Shown here: in pieces, positions 23,785 to 32,058 of the stretch
Layout: every line of letters starts with the position of its first letter
Numbering within the stretch: position 1 is the first letter of the stretch
Made by a program: the position numbers and the translations under genes
Assembly (NCBI GenBank): GCA_900544705.1
Contig: UQWH01000009.1
Coordinates: 1-51,084 of the forward strand
DNA length: 51,084 nt
Source: an uncultured Eubacteriales bacterium
Lineage (GTDB): Bacteria > Bacillota > Clostridia > Oscillospirales > Oscillospiraceae
Direction of reading: 5' to 3'
Notes under the pieces: model-generated
Database searches by the model: none
What the model was told of the DNA's origin: nothing
The model's input: only the letters and a program-made list of their open reading frames with translations

Positions 23785-24069
23785 TTACTGCTCCACTGCG
23801 TAGACAGAGCACATCTTGCGATCCTTGCCCAGACGCTCGAACTTGACGTGACCGTCGATCTTTGCGAACAGGGTGTCGTCGCTGCCGATACCGACATTGG
23901 TGCCGGGATGAATGTGCGTGCCTCTCTGGCGAACCAGAATGTTGCCCGCGAGGACGAACTGACCGTCCGCGCGCTTCACGCCCAGTCTCTTGGACTCGGA
24001 ATCACGACCGTTCTTGGTGGAACCGCCGCCCTTCTTATGCGCGAAGAACTGAAAACCCATTTTCAGCAT
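23785..24069 (-). CDS. rpmA: 50S ribosomal protein L27
   Basis: A 94-residue L27 with the conserved AHKKGGGSTKNGRDSESKRL core. Unlike the proteobacterial form it starts with a nine-residue leader MLKMGFQFF before AHKKGG, the Firmicutes/Fusobacteria extension cleaved after the double Phe by Prp. Cleavage exposes the N-terminus that reaches the peptidyl-transferase centre. The protease gene prp lies 3 bp upstream in the same operon. Confidence 0.98.
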   Translation of the reverse strand: MLKMGFQFFAHKKGGGSTKNGRDSESKRLGVKRADGQFVLAGNILVRQRGTHIHPGTNVGIGSDDTLFAKIDGHVKFERLGKDRKMCSVYAVEQ

Positions 24070-24072
24070 TTG

Positions 24073-24396
24073 TTACACCTCCAAAACTTCGATATAATCC
24101 GGATAATCGTCCCGCAAGCTGCACATCGTCAGCATAAAGCCGGTCAGAACCGCCTGAACGGCGTCCTCGTCGTCGCAGGCTGCGGGAAGTGTGAGGGTAG
24201 CACGCGGCTCGTCCTGATTCATTTTGACGTTTGCGTGGTTGCCCAGCACGTCATTGATCGTACATTCCGCAAACTGAACCGCAGAGGAAACGGCTGCGCA
24301 CACGATGTCGCTGCCTTCCTCGGCATAGCCGCTGTGTCCCGAAACGGAGAATCCGTTGATTCTGCCGTCATGATTGAAAATTTCTACTTTTGTCAT
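24073..24396 (-). CDS. prp: Ribosomal-processing cysteine protease Prp
   Basis: A 107-residue protein with the catalytic pair visible: His in GFSVSGHSGYAEEGSDIVCA and Cys in that same block (IVCAAVSSAVQFAECTINDV). It removes the N-terminal leader of L27. Its position between rplU and rpmA is the standard arrangement in Firmicutes. Its start codon overlaps the rplU stop by 1 bp. Confidence 0.95.
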   Translation of the reverse strand: MTKVEIFNHDGRINGFSVSGHSGYAEEGSDIVCAAVSSAVQFAECTINDVLGNHANVKMNQDEPRATLTLPAACDDEDAVQAVLTGFMLTMCSLRDDYPDYIEVLEV

Positions 24397-24707
24397 TACA
24401 CAGAGATCTTCTCGATCTGCACCTTGGTGTAAGGCTGTCTGTGACCGCGGATGGACTTGGAGTCCTTCTTCGGGCGATACTTGAAGACGACGACCTTCTT
24501 GGACTTGCCGTTCTTCAGCACCTTGGCCTCAACCTTCGCGCCGTTGACCACGGGAGCGCCGAACTTGGAATTTTCACCGTCGACGACTGCCAGAACCTGA
24601 TCGAAGGTCACGGTTTCTTCAGCCTCAACGCCCAGCTTTTCGACGTAAATGACGTCGCCTTCCTTGACGCTGTACTGCTTACCACCGGTAACGATAACTG
24701 CCTGCAT
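24396..24707 (-). CDS. rplU: 50S ribosomal protein L21
   Basis: A 103-residue L21 starting MQAVIVTGGKQYSVKEGDVI, with GAPVVNGAKVEAKVLKNGKS and the C-terminal signature RPKKDSKSIRGHRQPYTKVQ. The start is the internal ATG at 24707, because that is where all L21 proteins begin; an upstream in-frame start would translate the structured leader. First gene of rplU-prp-rpmA. Confidence 0.97.
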   Translation of the reverse strand: MQAVIVTGGKQYSVKEGDVIYVEKLGVEAEETVTFDQVLAVVDGENSKFGAPVVNGAKVEAKVLKNGKSKKVVVFKYRPKKDSKSIRGHRQPYTKVQIEKISV

Positions 24708-24786
24708 TTCTTTTGCACCTACCTTTTTTGTAGTCTCGCTCTGGAGGTGTGAGGGCATACCTCAACTTCTACCTCTTCGACGCGGC
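24708..24786 (-). ncRNA. Candidate L21 ribosomal-protein leader
   Basis: The 5' untranslated region on the minus strand reads GCGTCGAAGAGGTAGAAG, then GAGGTATGCCCTCACACCTC, with GAGGT / ACCTC pairing, and ends in an A-rich stretch before the ribosome site AGGTG. Firmicutes rplU operons commonly carry a conserved L21 leader here, thought to mediate autoregulation. The match is by position and general look, not by a covariance model. Confidence 0.5.
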
Positions 24787-24792
24787 TTGTCT

Positions 24793-24821
24793 ATCATAGC
24801 ATTTCCCGGCAAAAAAGTCAA
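24793..24821 (-). promoter_or_regulatory. Promoter of rplU-prp-rpmA
   Basis: Minus strand TTGACT (24821-24816), 17-nt spacer, TATGAT (24798-24793). Divergent from the apbE promoter, 8 bp away. Confidence 0.75.
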
Positions 24822-24828
24822 ATACTAT

Positions 24829-24857
24829 TTGACCAAAATCAAAACTTTTGTTATAGT
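24829..24857 (+). promoter_or_regulatory. Promoter of apbE-like operon
   Basis: TTGACC (24829-24834), 17-nt spacer, TATAGT (24852-24857). The leader to the GTG start would be under 20 nt and has only a weak ribosome site. Confidence 0.6.
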
Positions 24858-24880
24858 ATTTTTGAAAAAATCGAAAAACG

Positions 24881-25882
24881 GTGATCGCATTGAAAAGATT
24901 TCTGGCTTTTGTTCTTCTTCTCGCACTTTTCCTGACCGGCTGCCGCGCGCAGGCGCCGGAACAGACCGAGTTTTTTGCCATGGATACGCTAATGAATCTC
25001 AAACTCTGGGGCGATCCGGACGGCAAAGCCGCGCGCGAGGTCGTGCAGACGATCAACGCGCTTACCTCGGCGCTTTCCGTGACGGATGCGCAGAGCGAAA
25101 TCGCCCGTCTGAACGAAACCGGCAGCGCCGCGCTCTCCGAAGAAACGGCTGCACTGCTTGCCGCCGCACTGGAGCTCTCGCGAAGGACGGACGGCGCTTT
25201 TGACCCGACGGTCTATCCCCTTGTCCTGCTCTGGGGCTTCACGGGAGAAACCCAAGCCGTCCCCGGCAGCGCGGAGCTGCAAAGAGCCCTCGCCGCCGTC
25301 GGAACGGAAAACGTCCTGCAAAGCGGCCAAAATGTCACCCTCCGGAACGGCGTCATGCTGGACTTCGGCGGCATCGCCAAGGGTTACGCCGCAGAGAAAT
25401 GCGCCAAATTGCTGGAAGCCGCCGGGATCGAAGCGGCCCTCCTCTCCCTCGGCGGAAACGTGCAGACCGTCGGCACGAAGCCGGACGGCTCTGCATGGGC
25501 CGTCGGGATCGCCGACCCGGAAAACCCCACGCAGGCGATCGCCACCCTGACCTTCACAGGCTCCTTGGCACTTGTGACCTCCGGGGGCTATCAGCGCTAT
25601 TTTGAGGAAGACGGTGTGCGCTACCACCACATTCTTGACCCGAAAACCGGCTATCCTGCGCGAAGCGGCCTTGCCTCCGTTACGATCCTAGCGGAAAGCG
25701 GGACGCTTGCCGACGCGCTATCCACGGCGCTTTTCGTCATGGGGCTGGACGCCGCCGCGGAATTCTGGAGGGGCTCCGACGATTTTGAAGCGGTCTTTGT
25801 GACAGACGGCGGAAAGATCTATGCAACACAGGACGCGGCTTCTCTGCTCGGCGGCTGTGAATTTGAGGTGATCTCCCGATGA
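24881..25882 (+). CDS. apbE: FAD:protein FMN transferase (ApbE), lipoprotein
   Basis: A 333-residue enzyme that attaches FMN covalently to a threonine of exported flavoproteins such as RnfD/RnfG or NqrB/C. The N-terminus is a lipoprotein signal, with LLLALFLTGC giving a lipobox Cys at about residue 21. The ApbE blocks follow: FFAMDTLMNLKLWG, DGAFDPTVYPLVLLWGF, LDFGGIAKGYAAEKCAKLL, LLSLGGNVQTVG, YHHILDPKTGYPARSGL and the Mg-binding SGTLADALSTALFVMG. The start is GTG at 24881. It overlaps the NusG-II gene by 4 bp. No Rnf or Nqr gene is in the window, so its targets are elsewhere. Confidence 0.95.
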   Translation: MIALKRFLAFVLLLALFLTGCRAQAPEQTEFFAMDTLMNLKLWGDPDGKAAREVVQTINALTSALSVTDAQSEIARLNETGSAALSEETAALLAAALELSRRTDGAFDPTVYPLVLLWGFTGETQAVPGSAELQRALAAVGTENVLQSGQNVTLRNGVMLDFGGIAKGYAAEKCAKLLEAAGIEAALLSLGGNVQTVGTKPDGSAWAVGIADPENPTQAIATLTFTGSLALVTSGGYQRYFEEDGVRYHHILDPKTGYPARSGLASVTILAESGTLADALSTALFVMGLDAAAEFWRGSDDFEAVFVTDGGKIYATQDAASLLGGCEFEVISR

Positions 25883-26229
25883 AAACCAGAACGTGGCTGC
25901 TGATCTTCGGCACGCTCGCACTCGTCTGCGCGGCGGCGCTTTTTCTCCTTCGTCCGGCGCAGGCCGCGCAGGCACAGATCCGCTCCGACGGCAAGCTCAT
26001 TGCCACAGTCGATCTTTCAAAGGATGCGGAGTACCGCATCGACTACGGTGACGACTGGAACGTCGTCGCCGTTCGCGACGGGAAAATTTTCGTGGAATCG
26101 TCCAGCTGCGCCAATCAGGACTGCGTCCGCCGCGGCGCGGCAAACGGCGGCGCGCCCATCGTCTGCCTGCCGAACCGGCTGGTCATTGAGTTTTCCGCAG
26201 AAAGTAACCTCGACGCGCTTCTGGGATAG
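25879..26229 (+). CDS. NusG domain II-like exported protein
   Basis: A 116-residue protein with an N-terminal membrane helix or signal (WLLIFGTLALVCAAALFLL), then a beta domain ending VESSSCANQDCVRRGAANGG and PIVCLPNRLVIEF. The CxxxxC pair followed by a CLPN(R/K)LVIE strand is the signature of the NusG-II family. These commonly accompany ApbE and Rnf genes in Clostridia. Its start overlaps the apbE stop (ATGA), so the two are coupled. It may help present flavoproteins to ApbE, but no function is proven. Confidence 0.88.
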   Translation: MKTRTWLLIFGTLALVCAAALFLLRPAQAAQAQIRSDGKLIATVDLSKDAEYRIDYGDDWNVVAVRDGKIFVESSSCANQDCVRRGAANGGAPIVCLPNRLVIEFSAESNLDALLG

Positions 26230-26244
26230 CGTAAAATATTGTAA

Positions 26245-26488
26245 AGCGGCTGTCTTTCAGACAGCCGCTCAGCTTGTCAAAAAAGTCCTTTTGGACTTTT
26301 TTGACAAGCTGCCTGCAAAATTGCAAAATCAATATTTGTAGTATTATTTTGCAATTTTGATCGCTGCGGCGGGTTATTGAACGCGAAAGGGAACCCTGAC
26401 GGTTCCCTTTCACACTATTCTTCCCTCCGAAACTTTCGGCTGGATAGGTTTTTTGACAGTCTGAGCGGCTGTCTTTCAGACAGCCGCT
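26245..26488. repeat. Cluster of five inverted repeats between convergent operons
   Basis: Five palindromes in 244 bp: 26245-26269 (AGCGGCTGTCT / AGACAGCCGCT), 26271-26310 (perfect 18-bp arms AGCTTGTCAAAAAAGTCC), 26316-26359 (CAAAATTGCAAAAT / ATTTTGCAATTTTG), 26385-26411 (GAAAGGGAACC / GGTTCCCTTTC) and 26464-26488, which is an exact copy of the first. The region separates the apbE operon from the convergent giant-protein gene, so terminators are expected, but this many, with an exact duplicate, is unusual. Confidence 0.75.
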
Positions 26489-26511
26489 TTGTGTATGGTG
26501 TATGGTTATGC

Positions 26512-29500
26512 TTAAATCACGCGTGCTCCCGCCTTCTTGCGAAGATAAAGGATCAGCAAGGCGATATTTCCGATAAACGAAAGAGCGGAAATGCCCAGAC
26601 CGACCGTCGCGAGAATTCTGAGGCTGTGAATCTCGTTTTTTTGTGAATGATTCACATCGCTCAGTCCCTGCATTTCGTCACTATTCACTTTGTTTTGCGC
26701 TGCAATTTCATCCCTCAGCGCCTGCAGTTCGCTCTTTAGGTCGCTGATCTCGTTGTGCAGCTCGTCGATGTTCTCCTTCGTAGAAGATTCCAACGCCTTG
26801 ATGTCGGAGTTCAGCAGTTCGTCCGCCGCCTTGTAGGCCTTGGTCAGCGCCGCGATGGCCGCGTTCAGCCTCTCCATCGTCGCTGTGTCACCGTCCGTCG
26901 TCGCCTTGGAAAGGTCACTGATTGCCTGATTCAGATTCTTCTGGACGGTGTCGATCGCAGTCTGAAGGGCCTCATCGGCCTTGACCAGCTTCAGTTCCAG
27001 CGCTGTGAGCCTTGCATCAACCGTCTGAATGTCGGCCTTCAGCAGGTCGTCCGCTGCCTGATAAGCCGCAGTCAGGTCGTTGATCGCCTGCTCCAGTGCT
27101 TCCGCGTTTGCCGTGTCGCCTGTCTCAATCAGCTTGTTCAGCGCTTCGACGGCATTATCCAGATTCTCCTGCACTGCGTCAATAGCAGCTCGCAGCGCTT
27201 CGTCCGCTGCGGTCAGCTTTGTTTCCAGCGCGGTCATATCACCGGAAAGCTCCGATTTCAGCAGCTCGTCGGCCGCCTGATAGGCGGCAGTCAAATCGGA
27301 GATTGCCTTAGCCAGCGCGTCGGCGTTCGCCGTATCGCCATCTTCGATCTTCTTCGTTAAATCCGCGATCGCCTTGTCCAGATTCGCCTGTACTGCATCA
27401 ATGGCGGCTTGCAGCGCTTCGTCCGCCGCGGTCAACTTTGTTTCCAGCGTGGTCATATCACCGGAAAGCTCCGATTTCAGCAGCTCGTCGGCCGCCTGAT
27501 AAGCTGCGGTCAGGTCGGCAATTGCTTTGTTGATTGCCTCGGTCTGTCCCTCTTCTAGCGCTTTTTTCAGGTTTGCGATGGCCGTTTCCAGATTGCCGCC
27601 GGTCTGCTCGATCAGCGCGCGCACCTGCGGCTCGGTCAGGGCGAAGATGGCCGTGACCTCGTTGGAGTCCGCACTGCGGTTCTTGCCTTCCAAATCCTGG
27701 GCCACGACGACGAAGCTGGCCGTCAGATCAGTGCACTTATAGGTGAAACTTGTTTGATTGGTACCGCGGATAAGCTCCCGTTTTCCTCCGTCCGTGCGGA
27801 AAATCTGGAAGAATGTGGTGGGAATACGCCCCTCCTGATTCGGCGGTGCGGTCCAGGAGAGAACCACCTCGCTCGGATTGCCCGTATAGGTACATTTCAG
27901 GTCGCTGACGAAGGCCATGGGTGCGGAGACGTTCTTGACGGCATAGCCGACGAAGGGAACGTCCTTGAACAGGCTGTCGGCAGGCTCGGTCTTCCAGCCG
28001 ATGAGCTGCCAGTCAAAGCCGTAATTCGTCCGGTCGGCGTCCAGATTCTGCACGGAGCCGCCGGTCTGGGTGGTCGTGACCTGCGCGGTAGACACGCCTC
28101 TCGAGCGCAGAGAGGACAGGCTGGAGCTGACGCCCACGGACGCGCCGAAGCCCATAAAGCTCGACCCGACAGAGACGGACAGATTGACGGACACACCGTC
28201 CGACGCGGTCTTGCTGCGCTCCGTGCCGACGGAGGTGCTGTAGGCCAGCTGGGAGGTGCCGCCGGAATGGGACAAGCCCATCCAGACATTGTTCTGGCTC
28301 ATGTTGAAGCCGTTGGCGTACTTGGAAACATCCGCCGCATAGGCATAGGGGTTGCCCTCATTGTTGAGGAAGTACTTCTTTTGCAGCGCGCCGTCGTTTT
28401 TGGAGATCAGGTCGAGGTAGTAGGACGGATAGCCGCTGCTGCCCGCGCCGTATTTTTCATTGTACGCCTGCGCGAATTCGTCGTACTGCTCCATGGACAG
28501 GGACATCAGAACCGGATATTGCGGCACGGACAGGGTCACGCCGCACTCGTCAAAGACCGGCTTGCCGTTCTCGTCAAAGCCCGTCAGGAGGTCGTAGCAG
28601 TAGAGATACAGAAGCGTCCGGCGGAGGATGACCTGGTTTTTGTCGTTGGCCTCAAAGGTGGTGCTGAATTCCGTCGTGCGCGATTCGGTAAATTCCTCGC
28701 TGATGTTGGACGTGAGTGAGGTTTCCACCTCGGTTTTCAGAACGGGCGTTTCAAAGCTCGCCGAAACGCCGACACCGCAGGAAAATTCCTTGCCGGTGGA
28801 GGTGGACTGGGTATAGCTCTCGGAGTAGCTGTAGGAGGTGACGCTGTTGCCCGCGCCCAGCTCATAGAAGTAGGGTGCCGCCTGCAGGAAGGCCACGACA
28901 TTCGGGTCGGTGTAGGCGCTGAGCGTGGTACGGTAGCGGAGAATGACGCTGTCGTTGCCGATGTCGATCGGACAGAGGAAATCGCCGGTAAACATGCTGT
29001 CCGTCATCGATTGATTGAAATAAAGATAACTGGAGTCGCCGCCCTTCTGGACCCATCTGCCGGAAGCATCCTTGTAGATGTCGATCTTCTTCATGAAGTA
29101 TTTGTTATCCTCGTTGGTCTTGAAGCCAACGATCAGAGAGATGCCCTCCTTGCCGCCGTCGCTGCCGTAGAAATTGCCGACCGCAGCGCTGCGGATGAAG
29201 ACCTCGTTGACGTCCGTGCCGTTGCAGCTGGTCACGAGGAAGTTGAAGGCAAAATTGCTGTCCTTCTGGTTGCTCTTCTGGTCCAGCGCATCGGAGCCGG
29301 AGGCACGCACCAGCTTTTTGCTGGAATCATTCCACTGGTAGAAATAGCCGTTGAGGAAGACGTAATCCCTCGTCCCCTTGCCGTCGAGGCTGACGCACTC
29401 CGTGGAGAACTGCTGCCAGTTGCTTTCGTCTGTGCGGATGCTGTCGCCCATGCTGATAGCGGAAACCTCTCCGTCATCGACCGACAGGACCCACTCTTTG

Positions 29501-30696
29501 CTGATTCGGGTCGGCGTCCACTCGCAGTTGAGAACCCAATAGCCTACCAGGCCTTTATCTGAGGGTTCGAGGTCATGGTATACCTGGTAAACGCCGGCGA
29601 CCACGACCTCGTTGATGCCGTCGCCGTTGATATCGCCGATGGAGACGTCCGGCGTGACCATACATGTGCTGGTATCCGCCTCATACCGCTGCACGCTCAG
29701 CTCACCGATGTTTTTCGTGCCCTTCTGGCCCTTCGCCACAGCCACCATCGGGGTCGTCGCAGTTTTCGCTCCATCGTTGGCGTAATTGTCGGAGATTTTG
29801 TTTGCAGTGGAGACGACGACGAGATCGTCAATACCGTCGCCGTTGACGTCGCCGCTTTCCAGCGCGACGGAGAGCTTGTTGCACAGGGCATAGGACTTAT
29901 AAAGCTCTTTCTCCATGTATTTCTTGTTGAACAGCTCGTGTCCCTTGCGGGAGACGGAGATGTATACCGGGTTGCTCCAGTTTTTGCCGTCGAAGCTGAT
30001 CTCCTTGAGGGCGTTGCTGCCGTCGCCGCGGAAGGTCGTGCAGTAGACGACCAAAGAATCGCGGCCGTCGCCGTTATAGTCGCCGGCGGTGATGGCAAAG
30101 AAGTTGTTGGCGTCCACGGTCGTCAGCTCGCCGATCCAGCCGAACCAGTCCTTATCCAGCTCGTAGCTCTTGACCAGGGTGTTGGTGTCCGCGTTGATGA
30201 TGTACAGATAAGCAGCGCCGTTTTTGTTGCCGCTGGCCGGATAAAAGCCGAGGATCGCCATATGATTCCGCTTGCCGCTTCCCGTGGGGTCAAAGGCGAC
30301 GGCTTTCGTGAAACGCAGCCGTTTGAAGCCCTCCGAAAAGAGGCCGAGGGCGCTCTGTGCGCCGGAGTCGGCGTTTTCCGTATAGATTGCGGCGCCGAGC
30401 GGTCCGTTTGTAAACATATAAAGCTCGTTCTTTTCCACGAGGACAAGCGGCTCCTCGGTCTTTTCATAGGGCAGCAGCGCGTCCTCCGGAACTTCTGCGG
30501 TCTGCTGCTCCATCTGCGTCAGCAGATCGGTGCCGCTGACCTCGCCGCCCTCGTCCGGGTTTGGCTGATACGGCTTGATGATGATAGGCTCGTCAGGGTC
30601 TATAATCGGTTTGATTGTTTCAGCCAGTGCAAGCGTCGGCAGAAGGCCGGCGATCATGCAGAGCGTCAGGATAATGCTGAGAATTCTGGTTTTCAT
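26512..30696 (-). CDS. Giant surface protein: FG-GAP propeller, beta-rich module, FN3, coiled-coil repeats, C-terminal membrane anchor
   Basis: A 1394-residue protein. Residues 1-25 are a Sec signal peptide (ILSIILTLCMIAGLLPTLAL). Residues about 125-600 form a propeller with three clear calcium-type FG-GAP motifs: AGDYNGDGRDSLVV (204), SGDVNGDGIDDLVV (281), IGDINGDGINEVVV (353). Residues about 617-685 and 815-885 are Ser/Thr-rich alternating strands (SYSESYTQSTSTGKEFS, VSVNLSVSVGSSFMGFGAS) like the membrane-inserting hairpins of aerolysin- or MACPF-type pore formers. Residues about 927-1018 are a fibronectin III domain. Residues about 1058-1320 are near-identical 73-75-residue coiled-coil repeats. 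Residues 1362-1385 are a transmembrane helix with a KK tail. The start overlaps the TetR stop (ATGA) after GGAGGG. Pore formation is inference from pattern only; an adhesin is the alternative. Confidence 0.8.
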   Translation of the reverse strand: MKTRILSIILTLCMIAGLLPTLALAETIKPIIDPDEPIIIKPYQPNPDEGGEVSGTDLLTQMEQQTAEVPEDALLPYEKTEEPLVLVEKNELYMFTNGPLGAAIYTENADSGAQSALGLFSEGFKRLRFTKAVAFDPTGSGKRNHMAILGFYPASGNKNGAAYLYIINADTNTLVKSYELDKDWFGWIGELTTVDANNFFAITAGDYNGDGRDSLVVYCTTFRGDGSNALKEISFDGKNWSNPVYISVSRKGHELFNKKYMEKELYKSYALCNKLSVALESGDVNGDGIDDLVVVSTANKISDNYANDGAKTATTPMVAVAKGQKGTKNIGELSVQRYEADTSTCMVTPDVSIGDINGDGINEVVVAGVYQVYHDLEPSDKGLVGYWVLNCEWTPTRISKEWVLSVDDGEVSAISMGDSIRTDESNWQQFSTECVSLDGKGTRDYVFLNGYFYQWNDSSKKLVRASGSDALDQKSNQKDSNFAFNFLVTSCNGTDVNEVFIRSAAVGNFYGSDGGKEGISLIVGFKTNEDNKYFMKKIDIYKDASGRWVQKGGDSSYLYFNQSMTDSMFTGDFLCPIDIGNDSVILRYRTTLSAYTDPNVVAFLQAAPYFYELGAGNSVTSYSYSESYTQSTSTGKEFSCGVGVSASFETPVLKTEVETSLTSNISEEFTESRTTEFSTTFEANDKNQVILRRTLLYLYCYDLLTGFDENGKPVFDECGVTLSVPQYPVLMSLSMEQYDEFAQAYNEKYGAGSSGYPSYYLDLISKNDGALQKKYFLNNEGNPYAYAADVSKYANGFNMSQNNVWMGLSHSGGTSQLAYSTSVGTERSKTASDGVSVNLSVSVGSSFMGFGASVGVSSSLSSLRSRGVSTAQVTTTQTGGSVQNLDADRTNYGFDWQLIGWKTEPADSLFKDVPFVGYAVKNVSAPMAFVSDLKCTYTGNPSEVVLSWTAPPNQEGRIPTTFFQIFRTDGGKRELIRGTNQTSFTYKCTDLTASFVVVAQDLEGKNRSADSNEVTAIFALTEPQVRALIEQTGGNLETAIANLKKALEEGQTEAINKAIADLTAAYQAADELLKSELSGDMTTLETKLTAADEALQAAIDAVQANLDKAIADLTKKIEDGDTANADALAKAISDLTAAYQAADELLKSELSGDMTALETKLTAADEALRAAIDAVQENLDNAVEALNKLIETGDTANAEALEQAINDLTAAYQAADDLLKADIQTVDARLTALELKLVKADEALQTAIDTVQKNLNQAISDLSKATTDGDTATMERLNAAIAALTKAYKAADELLNSDIKALESSTKENIDELHNEISDLKSELQALRDEIAAQNKVNSDEMQGLSDVNHSQKNEIHSLRILATVGLGISALSFIGNIALLILYLRKKAGARVI
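26740..27525 (-). repeat. Tandem 219-228 bp coding repeats in the giant protein
   Basis: Units begin near 27525, 27306, 27087 and 26862 and encode IADLTAAYQAADELLKSELS followed by GDMTTLETKLTAADEALQAA and a DGDTANADAL end. Units 1 and 2 are almost identical; unit 3 is diverged and unit 4 partial. Such repeats typically vary in number between strains. Confidence 0.88.
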
Positions 30697-31394
30697 TGTA
30701 TTCCCTCCGGCATTGTCAGTGTAAAATCATACTTCATTTCCAACTGTTCAAACAGTCTTTGCATTGCTTTCTCGGCGATTGCCGTCATGTTCAGCCCGTC
30801 AATGAAGGCAAGCACCCTCTGCTGCTCCTCCTCCGGAACCCGGTACACACGCAGGGCAGCGGAAAGGAAACGTTCGAGCTTGCGCTTCAACGAAAAATGA
30901 AGATCGCATTTTTTGGCCATATAATTGCGCATCAGGCCGGACGAGCCAATCTCCATCTCATAGAAATCGCTTTCGCTGTAGTCCGGAAAATAGGATCCGA
31001 AAATCTGCTTCAGCTCCGCCGTCGTGTGCAGGTAAATGTATTCGGCAGTATTCGGGAGGGAATACGCCTCCACATAGATATCGCGCAGATTTTCGTTCAG
31101 CTCCGTGAGCGTCAGTTGCAGGCACGTTTCCACCGCGTAGGTATAGAGAGGCGGCAGGCCGCTGGCGGCAATTCCCCGCGCCGTTTCAAACTGTCCGCCA
31201 AACATGGATTCCACAAGCTCCATCAAAATGGCATCTTTGGTTCGGAAAAAATTCTGGTAGCTTCCTCTTGCGACCCCGGATTCCTCGACGATCTGGCTGA
31301 CTGAGGTCTGGTGATACCCCTGCTCCAAAAACAGCCGGACGCACACGGAGAGGATCCGTTTTCTGGTTTCAGCCGCTTCCTGTCTTTTTGCCAT
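30693..31394 (-). CDS. TetR-family transcriptional regulator
   Basis: A 233-residue regulator. Residues about 8-55 are the TetR HTH (TRKRILSVCVRLFLEQGYHQ, SVSQIVEESGVARGSYQNFF), and the rest is a helical ligand domain. The start is ATG at 31394 after GGTGAAGGA; longer in-frame readings run into the intergenic region and an adjacent gene in the wrong frame. The stop overlaps the start of the giant surface protein gene, so it is co-transcribed with and translationally coupled to the gene it most likely controls. The ligand domain matches no characterised drug-efflux regulator that I recognise. Confidence 0.9.
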   Translation of the reverse strand: MAKRQEAAETRKRILSVCVRLFLEQGYHQTSVSQIVEESGVARGSYQNFFRTKDAILMELVESMFGGQFETARGIAASGLPPLYTYAVETCLQLTLTELNENLRDIYVEAYSLPNTAEYIYLHTTAELKQIFGSYFPDYSESDFYEMEIGSSGLMRNYMAKKCDLHFSLKRKLERFLSAALRVYRVPEEEQQRVLAFIDGLNMTAIAEKAMQRLFEQLEMKYDFTLTMPEGIQ

Positions 31395-31497
31395 TCCTTC
31401 ACCACCTGTACGTTTTCTAATATGTGTACTAATCATAATATACTTTTTAGAAAAAATCAAGTGATTGTAGAAAAAAATATGCGACCACAAAATATGT

Positions 31498-31517
31498 AGA
31501 GGCCACACAGTGGCCTC
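31498..31517 (-). terminator. Hairpin at the end of the CBS-domain gene
   Basis: AGAGGCCAC / GTGGCCTCT with a short loop, 6 bp after the stop and followed by ACATATTTT on the minus strand. Confidence 0.6.
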
Positions 31518-31522
31518 TCCGT

Positions 31523-31951
31523 TTACAGTCGTTTCGTATTTTCCGAAATTTCGCACAGCGCGTTGGCTGCCTCGGTTGTGAAGTCCGGCGCTTTTGCAAA
31601 GTCGCCCAGCGACACCATCCCGATGACCTTCCCGTTTTCCTCGACCGGAAGCCTGCGGATCTGTTCGCGCGCCATCAGCTCCGTCGCCGTGCTCGCCTGC
31701 TCCTGTGCGCCGACGGAGATCACCCGCCGCGTCATGATCTCGGACACCCGCGTCCGTTCCGGGTCCTCCTCGGCGGCAACGCAGCGCAGGACGATGTCCC
31801 GATCCGTCACCATCCCTTTCAGGCGTCCCTCCGACGTACACACCGGCAGCGCACCGACATTGTAGCGCGCCAGCAGCCGCGCGGCGACCGCGGCGCTCTC
31901 CTCCGGCGCAACGGTCACGACTCTTTGCGACATAACATCCTTTACCAGCAT
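31523..31951 (-). CDS. Tandem CBS-domain protein
   Basis: A 142-residue protein made of two CBS motifs. The first is MLVKDVMSQRVVTVAPEESA with RLKGMVTDRDIVLRCV, the second VSEIMTRRVISVGAQEQAST with GKVIGMVSLGDFAK. Stand-alone CBS pairs bind adenine nucleotides and often sense energy or stress state. The start is ATG at 31951 after GGGAGGAAACCT. A single-gene unit ending in its own hairpin; partner unknown. Confidence 0.93.
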   Translation of the reverse strand: MLVKDVMSQRVVTVAPEESAAVAARLLARYNVGALPVCTSEGRLKGMVTDRDIVLRCVAAEEDPERTRVSEIMTRRVISVGAQEQASTATELMAREQIRRLPVEENGKVIGMVSLGDFAKAPDFTTEAANALCEISENTKRL

Positions 31952-31986
31952 AGGTTTCCTCCCTGCGGCACAGCCGCCAAAAAATG

Positions 31987-32017
31987 CGCCCTCCGCCGAC
32001 AAGGCCGGCGGAGGGCG
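31987..32017 (-). terminator. Terminator of the nfnA-nfnB operon
   Basis: CGCCCTCCGCCG / CGGCGGAGGGCG stem, A/T-rich flanks on both sides. Confidence 0.75.
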
Positions 32018-32058
32018 TTTGTCATCCTTATTATGGGAGGACTTTTTCCGGTTTATAC

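Noticed and set aside
26740..27525. CRISPR-like repeat array
   Set aside because: The repeat unit is 219 bp or more, without spacers, and in frame within a coiled-coil coding sequence.
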